64,000 nucleotides of DNA from an uncultured Pelagibacteraceae bacterium (GTDB lineage: Bacteria > Pseudomonadota > Alphaproteobacteria > Pelagibacterales > Pelagibacteraceae). The position numbers and the translations under genes are program-made. Below are positions 27,157 to 36,647 of this stretch, in pieces. Position 1 is the stretch's first letter, and each line of letters starts with the position of its first letter. The DNA lies in assembly GCA_902585045.1 (NCBI GenBank), contig CACICB010000004.1:1-64000 (forward strand), in the 5' to 3' direction. The notes below the pieces were generated by a model. It ran no database searches. It was not told the origin of the DNA and saw nothing but the letters and a program-made list of their open reading frames with translations.

Positions 27157-27729
27157 TTATCTTGGAGATCTTTTAGAGAGAATTCTTTGCAGTGTTCTTC
27201 TATGCATTTTAAGTCTTCGAGCTGTTTCGGAGACATTTCTATTACATAATTCAAAAACTCGGTGGATATGTTCCCATTTCACTCTATCTGCCGACATTGG
27301 ATTTTCAGGAGGCTTTGCTTTTGATTCTGGTGATGCTAATAAAGCAGACTCGACATCGTCCGCATCAACTGGTTTAGCTATATAATCGATTGCGCCTTCT
27401 TTCACAGCAGCTACAGCTGTAGGTAGATTCCCGTATCCCGTTAACATTACAATTCTGCTGTCTTTTTTATTTTTTGAGAGTTCTTTAACAACATCCAATC
27501 CATTGCCATCCTCAAGCCTAAGGTCGACCACAGCAAAGGCTGTAGGAGCTGTTTTAGCAATATTAAGACCCTCGGCTACTGATTTAGCCTCTTTAACTTG
27601 AAATCCTTTCTTCTCCATGGCTCTTGCAAGCCTACCTCTCAAGGGATCGTCATCATCAAGGATTAACAGCGATTTATCAGCAAAGTCTGCTAATTTTAGC
27701 TGCTCTGGGACGTTTTTTTGCGTTCTCAT
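27157..27729 (-). CDS. regA: Redox response regulator RegA/PrrA/ActR
   Basis: 190 residues: receiver domain with acidic DDDD pocket (25-28), phospho-acceptor Asp69 in AVVDLRLEDG and lysine in AKPVD, then a proline-rich linker and a Fis-type helix-turn-helix whose ETARRLKMHRRTLQRIL core is characteristic of RegA/PrrA. Family knowledge: with RegB it adjusts respiration, energy and carbon metabolism to redox state. Its kinase gene regB lies about 5 kb away beyond the polyamine cluster, an unusual separation. Confidence 0.92.
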   Translation of the reverse strand: MRTQKNVPEQLKLADFADKSLLILDDDDPLRGRLARAMEKKGFQVKEAKSVAEGLNIAKTAPTAFAVVDLRLEDGNGLDVVKELSKNKKDSRIVMLTGYGNLPTAVAAVKEGAIDYIAKPVDADDVESALLASPESKAKPPENPMSADRVKWEHIHRVFELCNRNVSETARRLKMHRRTLQRILSKRSPR

Positions 27730-27748
27730 AGGAATTCATATAGGTACT

Positions 27749-27765
27749 GTTGAAAAAATTTCAAC
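27749..27765. repeat. Palindrome in the regA/decarboxylase divergent region
   Basis: GTTGAAA and TTTCAAC form a perfect 7-base inverted repeat around three As. On the plus strand it is followed by a weak GACA/TGTC hairpin and a run of seven Ts. It could be an operator or part of an attenuator. Confidence 0.35.
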
Positions 27766-27801
27766 ACGACAAAAATGTCCTTTTTTTCTTTACATAGAGT
27801 C

Positions 27802-27839
27802 AAAAAAACCTTAAATGCGAAATAAGTAAGGTTTTTTTT
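27802..27839. terminator. Intrinsic-terminator-like hairpin in a divergent promoter region
   Basis: CCTTA (27809-27813) pairs with TAAGG (27827-27831), flanked by seven As before and eight Ts after, so it reads as a U-tract terminator on either strand. Both flanking genes point away from it, so it does not end either of them. Either a small RNA or attenuator lies here, or it is a remnant of a lost gene. Confidence 0.5.
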
Positions 27840-27890
27840 ATTAAATTTTTTAAAAAATCTTTGTGTAATTTAACGCGAGGGACACATGAA

Positions 27891-29072
27891 ATGGGAAAAT
27901 TTAAAACAGTTAACGAACTAGTTAACTCATTACAACCAGATTACCCCGTATATTGTATACGGCTTAACGAGATTAAAAAATCCGTAAAATTTTTTAAAGA
28001 AAATTTTCCAGGAAAGATACTCTACGCCGTAAAAACAAATCCAAACGAAAAAATTATTAAACAGATTATTGCTAATGGTATAAATGAATTTGATGTTGCC
28101 TCACTAAATGAAATAAAACTTCTTAATAAAATTAAGTCAGATGTGAAGTTACATTTTATGCATACTATCAAAAGTAAAGAGAGTATATCGTCAGCATATT
28201 TTAATTACGGAGTGAGAAGTTTTTCTTTAGACAGTAAAGACGAGTTAAGGAAAATTCTAGAGGCTACTAATCAAGCAAAAGATTTAGAGTTGTTTGTAAG
28301 AATTGCAATTTCGAATGAGCACGCAGAAATAGATCTTTCAAGAAAATTTGGAGCACTTCCTTCTGAAGCTTTAGGATTAGTAAGATTATGTAAGGAACAT
28401 TCAAAAAAACTTGGAATAAGTTTCCACGTTGGCTCTCAATGTATGCATAAAATTTCTTACTCAAAAGGAATTCGTGAAATCGGAAATATAATTAAAAAAA
28501 CAAAAATAGTTCCGAATACAATTAATGTTGGTGGAGGATTTCCTTCTATATATCCAGATCTTAATCCTGAGCCATTGATTAATTATATGGAAGAAATTAA
28601 AAAAGAGTTAAATAACTTGAAGTTAAATAAATTACCAGAAATTATATGTGAACCAGGAAGAGCTCTTGTAGCAGAAAGTGGATCTACAATTGTAAAAGTT
28701 ATTTTAAGAAAAAAAAATAGCTTGTACATTAATGACGGAACATATGGATCTTTATTTGACGCTGGGGCACCAAACTTTGTTTTACCATCAAAGATGATTA
28801 CAAGTGGAAGAATTCAGTCTAAAAAACTAACTGCTTTTAGTTTTTTTGGACCAACCTGTGATGGATTAGATTATATGAAAGGACCTTTTTTGTTACCAAA
28901 TAATATTAAAGAAGGTGATTATATAGAGTTAGGTCAGTTAGGGGCTTACAGTCTTACTTTCAGAACAAACTTTAACGGTTTTTATTCAAATGATATTCAC
29001 GAATTAAGTGACAAACCAATTATATCTATGTACGATAATGCTAATGATAAAGTTGGTTCTTTAGTAGCTTAA
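27891..29072 (+). CDS. Type III PLP-dependent ornithine/lysine decarboxylase
   Basis: 393 residues of the alanine-racemase-fold decarboxylase group. YAVKTNP holds the PLP lysine (Lys48), GISFHVGSQ and INVGGGFP the phosphate site, CEPGRALVAESG and FGPTCDGLD the cysteine-containing active loop typical of ornithine/lysine decarboxylases. Family knowledge: makes putrescine from ornithine or cadaverine from lysine. Substrate preference needs assay. I chose ATG at 27891 with GAGGGA upstream; the TTG at 27861 is less likely. Its stop overlaps the next ATG by one base. Confidence 0.88.
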   Translation: MGKFKTVNELVNSLQPDYPVYCIRLNEIKKSVKFFKENFPGKILYAVKTNPNEKIIKQIIANGINEFDVASLNEIKLLNKIKSDVKLHFMHTIKSKESISSAYFNYGVRSFSLDSKDELRKILEATNQAKDLELFVRIAISNEHAEIDLSRKFGALPSEALGLVRLCKEHSKKLGISFHVGSQCMHKISYSKGIREIGNIIKKTKIVPNTINVGGGFPSIYPDLNPEPLINYMEEIKKELNNLKLNKLPEIICEPGRALVAESGSTIVKVILRKKNSLYINDGTYGSLFDAGAPNFVLPSKMITSGRIQSKKLTAFSFFGPTCDGLDYMKGPFLLPNNIKEGDYIELGQLGAYSLTFRTNFNGFYSNDIHELSDKPIISMYDNANDKVGSLVA

Positions 29073-30118
29073 TGAATAAAAAAAATAGTCCAAATATCGG
29101 ACACAATAAAAAATCTTTACTTAATTCCCCAGTTGAACACATCGATATCAAGTCTTTTGATGCTCGTAAGATTATTGATGGTATGAGCAAGATGTCTTTC
29201 ACTTCTAGAGATACAGCCAGAGCGGCAGCTATTTACAATGAAATGCTTGCAGATAAAGATTGTTCGATTTTTTTAACTTTAGCAGGCTCAACTTCGGCAG
29301 GTGGATGCATGGATTTATACACTGATTTAGTAAAACATAACATGGTTGATGCTATTGTGGCTACAGGGGCATCGATTATAGATATGGATTTTTTTGAAGC
29401 TCTAGGTTTCAAGCATTACCAGGGATCTCAGTTTCAAGATGATACTCTACTAAGGAACAACTATATTGACAGGATATATGACACTTATATTGATGAAGAG
29501 GAGCTTCAAGCATGTGACAAAACTATATGTGATATTGCTAATTCTCTAAAACCTAAACCATATACCTCAAGGGAATTTATTAAAGAACTTGGAAAATATT
29601 TAAAAAAAAATTCTAAGAAAAAAAACTCATTAATAGAAACTGCTTATGAAAGTAACGTTCCTATATTTTGCCCCGCTTTCACAGATAGTTCAGCAGGATT
29701 TGGGCTTGTAATGCATCAGGAACAAAATCCAGAAAATCACATCACTATAGATTCAATAAGAGAGTTCAGAGAAATAACTGAAATTAAACTCAAATCAAAA
29801 CAATCAGGATTATTAATGGTTGGAGGTGGGGTGCCCAAAAATTTTATTCAGGATACAGTGGTTTGTGCGGAGTTGTTAGGTAAAAAAGTAGATATGCATA
29901 AATACGCTATTCAAATAACTGTAGCAGATACGAGAGATGGTGCTTGTAGTAGTTCTACCTTAAAAGAAGCAAGTTCATGGGGCAAAGTGGATGTGACGAA
30001 GGAACAAATGGTGTATGCTGAAGCTACAAGTGTATTGCCTTTAATAGCAAGCGATGCGTTTCATCGTAAACATTGGCAAGCAAGACAAAAAAGAAATTTT
30101 CAAAATTTATTCAATTAA
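29072..30118 (+). CDS. Deoxyhypusine-synthase-fold protein, probable homospermidine synthase or related aminobutyltransferase
   Basis: 348 residues of the deoxyhypusine synthase family. TLAGSTSAGG and NMVDAIVATGAS build the NAD site; Lys305 in EASSWGKVDV aligns with the lysine that forms the enzyme-imine intermediate (EAVSWGK in eukaryotes). Bacteria lack the protein substrate eIF5A, and bacterial relatives are known to make homospermidine or related polyamines by the same aminobutyl transfer; this is the likely role here (inference). The gene is coupled to the decarboxylase that would supply putrescine. Confidence 0.85.
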   Translation: MNKKNSPNIGHNKKSLLNSPVEHIDIKSFDARKIIDGMSKMSFTSRDTARAAAIYNEMLADKDCSIFLTLAGSTSAGGCMDLYTDLVKHNMVDAIVATGASIIDMDFFEALGFKHYQGSQFQDDTLLRNNYIDRIYDTYIDEEELQACDKTICDIANSLKPKPYTSREFIKELGKYLKKNSKKKNSLIETAYESNVPIFCPAFTDSSAGFGLVMHQEQNPENHITIDSIREFREITEIKLKSKQSGLLMVGGGVPKNFIQDTVVCAELLGKKVDMHKYAIQITVADTRDGACSSSTLKEASSWGKVDVTKEQMVYAEATSVLPLIASDAFHRKHWQARQKRNFQNLFN

Positions 30119-30122
30119 AAAA

Positions 30123-30998
30123 ATGAGTAAAACAAAGATAGCATTAGTGCAGATGAAAATGTCGTCTGACCCAAAAAAAAATATTCAAAATGCTGTTAAC
30201 AAAATAAATACTGCAGCAAAAAAAGGTGCGAAAGTAGTTTGCTTACCTGAGTTATTCTTAACAAAATATTTCTGCCAGTCTGAAAATCATAAAAATTTTA
30301 ATTTTGCTGAGAAAATACCAGGTCCTAGCAGTAATTTATTTTCTGCACTTGCTAGAGAACTTAAAATTATTTTAATAATTTCATTATTTGAAAAGAAAAC
30401 CTCTGGGCTTTATCACAATAGCAGTATTGTAATTAACGAAAAGGGTAAACTTTTAGGAAAATATAGAAAAATGCATATCCCTGATGATCCACAATTTTAC
30501 GAGAAGTTTTATTTTGCTCCTGGAGATTTAGGTTTCAAATCTTTTAAAACTTCAAAAGGTAATTTAGGAACTTTAATTTGCTGGGATCAATGGTTTCCTG
30601 AAGCAGCAAGATTAACAGCACTAAAAGGAGCAGAAATTATTTTTTATCCAACTGCCATTGGGTGGCACCCAAAAGAAAAAAGGAAATTCGGTAAATCACA
30701 ACTAGATTCCTGGCTTTCAATTCAGAGATCTCACGCAATAGCTAATGGTATATATGTTGCTGCAATAAATAGAGTTGGAATTGAAAAACAAGGTAATAGA
30801 AAGATAGAGTTCTGGGGGAATAGTGTAATATTTGATCCAAGTGGTAACATTGTTAAAAAAGCTAATTTAAAAGAAAACATTTTAATTTGTGAAATTGATT
30901 TCAAAAAAGTGGAAAGCTCTAGACAACATTGGCCTTTTTTTAGAGATAGAAGAATAGACTATTATAAAGGACTACTTAAAAATCCAAGAGATGCCTAG
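30123..30998 (+). CDS. aguB: N-carbamoylputrescine amidase
   Basis: 291 residues of the nitrilase superfamily. The triad is seen as Glu in CLPELFL, Lys in GKYRKMHIP and Cys in LICWDQWFPEAAR; this context is typical of AguB. Family knowledge: hydrolyses N-carbamoylputrescine to putrescine, CO2 and ammonia. I chose ATG at 30123, four bases after the previous stop; the longer frame would overlap the preceding gene. It overlaps aguA by 8 bases and acts directly after AguA in the pathway. Confidence 0.9.
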   Translation: MSKTKIALVQMKMSSDPKKNIQNAVNKINTAAKKGAKVVCLPELFLTKYFCQSENHKNFNFAEKIPGPSSNLFSALARELKIILIISLFEKKTSGLYHNSSIVINEKGKLLGKYRKMHIPDDPQFYEKFYFAPGDLGFKSFKTSKGNLGTLICWDQWFPEAARLTALKGAEIIFYPTAIGWHPKEKRKFGKSQLDSWLSIQRSHAIANGIYVAAINRVGIEKQGNRKIEFWGNSVIFDPSGNIVKKANLKENILICEIDFKKVESSRQHWPFFRDRRIDYYKGLLKNPRDA

Positions 30999-32037
30999 AG
31001 TAACAAAATCTCTTTTCAGGATGCCTGCTGAATGGGAAAAACAACAATCTACATTAATGGGATGGCCTTATAATAAAAATGATTGGCCAGGTAAATTTAA
31101 AAATATCCCCAAGATATTTGCTGAAATAATCTCTAAAATTACTAAGTCTCAGGAAGTAAATCTCTTAATTAAAAACTACAATTCTAAAAATGCAATTAAA
31201 AGATTGCTTAGGAAAAATAATGCAAAATTACAAAATGTAAAATTTATTATTTGTAAAACAGATAGGGTATGGATGAGAGATACAGGGCCAATATTTATTA
31301 AGGATAAAAAAAACCAAAATATTTTATTGAATTGGAAGTTTAATGGTTGGGCTAAATATAAAAATTATAGAGCGGATAATAAAGTCAATTTGAAAATAAA
31401 AAGTCATTACAAAGGAAATGTCATCAACCCAAAATTTAATAAAAAACCAATAGTTCTTGAAGGAGGAGCGATCGATGTCAATGGAAAAGGTTTACTAATT
31501 ACAACCAAAGAATGCTTATTAAGTAAAATTCAACAAAGAAATTCTTTTTTAAAAATAAAAGATTATAATCTCATCTTCAAAAATTTTTTTGGAGCAAAAA
31601 AGGTTATTTGGCTTAATAGAGGAATTGCAGGAGATGATACTCATGGTCATGTTGATGATATTGCTAGATTTGTAAAATCTAATAAAGTTTTTCTTGCCTA
31701 CGAAAATAATAAAAAAGATAAAAATTTCAAAAATCTTGATGAAAACTTTAAAATTTTAAAAAAAATCAAAATTGGTTCCTCTCAAATAAAAATTATTAAA
31801 ATTCCTATGCCTAGGCCTATTTATATAGATAAAGTCAGGGTTCCAGCATCATATCTAAACTTTTATATCTTTAATAAATTTGTTTTATTGCCAACTTTCA
31901 GGGATCCTAAAGATAAAATAGTAATCAAAATTTTTAAAAAAGAATTTTATAATAGGAAAATTATTCCAATAGATTGCTCTGAATTAATTTGGGGTTTTGG
32001 AGCAATACATTGTTTGACACAACAGGAGCCAAAATAA
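30991..32037 (+). CDS. aguA: Agmatine deiminase
   Basis: 348 residues of the agmatine/arginine deiminase fold. VWMRDTGPIF, GDDTHGHVDD (catalytic aspartate and histidine) and WGFGAIHCLTQQ with the nucleophilic cysteine near the C-terminus are diagnostic. Family knowledge: converts agmatine to N-carbamoylputrescine and ammonia. With AguB it forms a route from agmatine to putrescine independent of the decarboxylase at the head of the cluster. No arginine decarboxylase is in the window, so agmatine may come from outside or be made elsewhere. Confidence 0.92.
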   Translation: MPRVTKSLFRMPAEWEKQQSTLMGWPYNKNDWPGKFKNIPKIFAEIISKITKSQEVNLLIKNYNSKNAIKRLLRKNNAKLQNVKFIICKTDRVWMRDTGPIFIKDKKNQNILLNWKFNGWAKYKNYRADNKVNLKIKSHYKGNVINPKFNKKPIVLEGGAIDVNGKGLLITTKECLLSKIQQRNSFLKIKDYNLIFKNFFGAKKVIWLNRGIAGDDTHGHVDDIARFVKSNKVFLAYENNKKDKNFKNLDENFKILKKIKIGSSQIKIIKIPMPRPIYIDKVRVPASYLNFYIFNKFVLLPTFRDPKDKIVIKIFKKEFYNRKIIPIDCSELIWGFGAIHCLTQQEPK

Positions 32038-32046
32038 TTTTGGTTC
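32026..32046. terminator. Palindromic terminator covering the stop codons of aguA and regB
   Basis: GAGCCAAAAT (32026-32035) and ATTTTGGTTC (32037-32046) are inverted repeats with one G-T pair and a single-base centre, so the top A-T pairs would open as loop. It sits across the ends of both convergent genes and probably stops transcription in both directions. Confidence 0.5.
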
Positions 32047-33329
32047 TACAGTAAAATATTTTTAGGAGACCAGCTAATAACAACTGAAGCACCTCCTAAA
32101 TTTTTATCATCTTTAAATAGCAATTTGGCGTTTTGTCTTTCTAATAAAGTTTTACCTAAGAAAGTACCAAGACCTAGGCCTGAGTTTGAATTTAATTCTA
32201 AAGATCTTGATTTGATATATGGTTCTCCTAATTTGGCAATAATGTCTTTAGGAAATCCTGGCCCATCATCATTTACAATAATTTTAATTTCTTTTTCATC
32301 ACTAATCAGAAAAATATTAACTTTGCTTTTTGAAAATTTTATTGCATTACCAATAAAATTTCTCAAACCATAGATCATTTCTGCAGACCTTTGAATGTCA
32401 ATTTGGTTTTTGTCTTTGTTTGATACTAAAACAATTTCTTTAGAAGAAGTTTCTTTGAAAGAATTTATAATTTCTTCAAGTAAATTTTCTAATTTTGTTG
32501 AACTAAAAAATTTGTCTTCCTCTATTTGTTTTTTTGAAATTCTCTTAAGAATTTCACTACATCTTCTAGATTGACTTATTAATAAGTCAATATCTTTTGA
32601 TAGCTCGTTATTATCTCCAATTTCTTTTTTTAATTCTTTTGCTACTACACTTATTGTGGCGAGAGGTGTTCCTAGAGAATGAGCTGCTGCTGCTGCTTGT
32701 CCTCCTAAGGATTCTAATTCATACTCTTTATAAATAACCTCTTGAAGTTTTTTAAAAGCTTCCTCAGTTTTTTTTTTTTCTCCAGCAAATCTAATACCGA
32801 AATAACTTAGAAATATTAAACCGATCAAAATAGATATTAAGATTCCAATTTTATAAAAATTGGGGAAATGTAATAAATTCATATTCTCTCCTGGTAATGG
32901 CAAGTAAAAAAATGAGATGGTTAATAAAAGAATAGACGTTATCAAGCCTAGAATAATCGTAGTTCCCATACTTAAAAATGTTGAAGAAACTATAGCTGGA
33001 ATTACTAATAAAAAGGAGAAGGGATTAAATATTCCACCTGTCAAATAAAGAAGAGCACTTAACTGTATTAAATCATATAATAGAAAAGGAGCCGCATAGA
33101 TATCTTTAAGTTGATTAATTTTAATACCAAATTGAAGATATAAATTCGTAGCCAAACCAAAAGAAATAATTAAATAACTCTCTAAAATTGGGAATGGTAA
33201 ATTTAAATGGTAGTAAACGATACCAATTGCTAAAAACTGGCCAAAAATGGCTATATATCTCAAAATAGTTAATGTATTTTTATCTAAACTTAAATTCTCT
33301 TTTGTGCGGAAAAGAGTGGAGAAATTCAT
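32046..33329 (-). CDS. regB: Redox sensor histidine kinase RegB/PrrB
   Basis: 427 residues: six hydrophobic segments in the first 180 residues, with the quinone-binding heptapeptide GGIFNPF at 98-104; an H box AAAAAHSLGTPL with His217; the redox cysteine position Cys257 in SRRCSEIL; and an ATPase domain with NDDGPGF and GLGLGTF. These are the defining RegB features. Family knowledge: senses ubiquinone redox state and phosphorylates RegA. It follows gyrB by 7 bases, so it is probably part of a gyrB-regB transcript. Confidence 0.94.
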   Translation of the reverse strand: MNFSTLFRTKENLSLDKNTLTILRYIAIFGQFLAIGIVYYHLNLPFPILESYLIISFGLATNLYLQFGIKINQLKDIYAAPFLLYDLIQLSALLYLTGGIFNPFSFLLVIPAIVSSTFLSMGTTIILGLITSILLLTISFFYLPLPGENMNLLHFPNFYKIGILISILIGLIFLSYFGIRFAGEKKKTEEAFKKLQEVIYKEYELESLGGQAAAAAHSLGTPLATISVVAKELKKEIGDNNELSKDIDLLISQSRRCSEILKRISKKQIEEDKFFSSTKLENLLEEIINSFKETSSKEIVLVSNKDKNQIDIQRSAEMIYGLRNFIGNAIKFSKSKVNIFLISDEKEIKIIVNDDGPGFPKDIIAKLGEPYIKSRSLELNSNSGLGLGTFLGKTLLERQNAKLLFKDDKNLGGASVVISWSPKNILL

Positions 33330-33336
33330 TGCTTTA

Positions 33337-35391
<2,055 letters not shown>

Positions 35392-35414
35392 TTAAGTTAA
35401 TCTTGAATTTAATT

Positions 35415-35444
35415 ATTATATCATTTTTTTAGTTCAATTTGAAA
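35415..35444 (-). promoter_or_regulatory. Proximal gyrB promoter
   Basis: A perfect TATAAT (35420-35415, minus strand) and TTTCAA (35444-35439) are 18 bases apart. A start near 35408 leaves about 17 bases before the gyrB ATG. Confidence 0.45.
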
Positions 35445-35464
35445 CATCAGCGATGAGAAGCCAT

Positions 35465-35498
35465 CTAGAATTATTAACTACCAACGATTCTAGGTCAA
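35465..35498 (-). promoter_or_regulatory. Distal gyrB promoter with overlapping palindrome
   Basis: TTGACC (35498-35493) and AATAAT (35475-35470) on the minus strand are 17 bases apart. The inverted repeat CTAGAAT (35465-35471) and ATTCTAG (35487-35493) spans exactly this promoter, as an operator would. No regulator can be named. Confidence 0.45.
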
Positions 35499-35529
35499 AA
35501 AATAAAAAAAGTTTTAATTTTACCCAAAA

Positions 35530-36645
35530 TCAAATTTTCATTGGCATTATAACATAAAAACTATTTTTATCTGAAAGATCCTCTATTAAAACAGGTGAAG
35601 TAGCGTCTTTTAAATTTAACTTTAAATTTTTATTTTCTATTTCTGAAGCAATGTCAAGCAGGTATTTGGAGTTAAAACTTATAATTAAATTGTCTGAATT
35701 AAATTCAGCTTTGATTTTTTCATTTCCTTCTCCTGAGTTAGCGCTGTTTACTGAAAGCTGTACATTATCCTTATGAATTGACAATTTTACACCTTCCTTT
35801 CGATCAAGTGAAACACTTGCTACCCTTTCAATAGAATTAATAAAATCTTTAGATTCTACTATTAGAGCTTTATCATTATTTGATGGTACTACTTTTTTAT
35901 AATCTGGGAATTTACCATCAATTACTTTTGAAATTAATCGCATATTTCCCATCGAAAATTTGACCTTATTTTCTGATATTTGCATTGTGAGTTTTTCGTT
36001 AGTTTCTGAGAGTATAGAACATAATTGAAACACTGTTTTTCTTGGCATAATAAAAGATTGAAATTCATTTATGTTAGAGGTTTCTAAACTACTTGAGGAT
36101 AGTCGATGACTATCTGTTGCAACGCCTGTTAAAAAATGTCTTCCATGACCCTCAGTTAAATGAAAGAAAATTCCATTCAAATAATGTCTAGTATCATCAT
36201 TTGAAATAGAAATTCTTGTTTTATTTAATAATTTTAAAAAATTTTGATTATTAAATGATATTTCTTTTTCGTTAAATTCATCAGAAAAAGTAGGGAAGTT
36301 ATCCGTTGGTAAGCACAAAAGGTTAAAATCAGCATTTTCACTCCTTAAACTTAACTTATTTTCTGATTTTAAATCGAAATTTATATCTGAGTCAGCTGAT
36401 ATTTTTCTTAAAATATCATAAAGTATCGCAGCTGAAGTTGTGGTGCTCCCTTCGTTAATAACTTTAATATCAGTTATTTCATCATAAAAAATAATATCTA
36501 AGTCAGTAGCCACTATAAATAGTTTTTTATCTTTTAACTGCAACAAAACGTTTGAGAGTATTGGCAAAGTATTTTTTTTTTCTACTATTCCTTGTACAAA
36601 ATTTAAAGATTTAAGTAACTTATCTCTTTTAATAGAAAATTGCAT
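35530..36645 (-). CDS. dnaN: DNA polymerase III beta subunit (sliding clamp)
   Basis: 371 residues with three similar clamp domains of about 120 residues each, and the C-terminal hydrophobic pocket segment ending FYVIMPMKI (usually VMPMR/K-I). Family knowledge: dimeric ring that tethers replicative polymerase to DNA. It starts 2 bases after the dnaA stop codon, so the two are one transcript. The downstream 138-base gap to gyrB holds gyrB promoters, so gyrB is at least partly independent. Confidence 0.95.
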   Translation of the reverse strand: MQFSIKRDKLLKSLNFVQGIVEKKNTLPILSNVLLQLKDKKLFIVATDLDIIFYDEITDIKVINEGSTTTSAAILYDILRKISADSDINFDLKSENKLSLRSENADFNLLCLPTDNFPTFSDEFNEKEISFNNQNFLKLLNKTRISISNDDTRHYLNGIFFHLTEGHGRHFLTGVATDSHRLSSSSLETSNINEFQSFIMPRKTVFQLCSILSETNEKLTMQISENKVKFSMGNMRLISKVIDGKFPDYKKVVPSNNDKALIVESKDFINSIERVASVSLDRKEGVKLSIHKDNVQLSVNSANSGEGNEKIKAEFNSDNLIISFNSKYLLDIASEIENKNLKLNLKDATSPVLIEDLSDKNSFYVIMPMKI

Positions 36646-36647
36646 TT

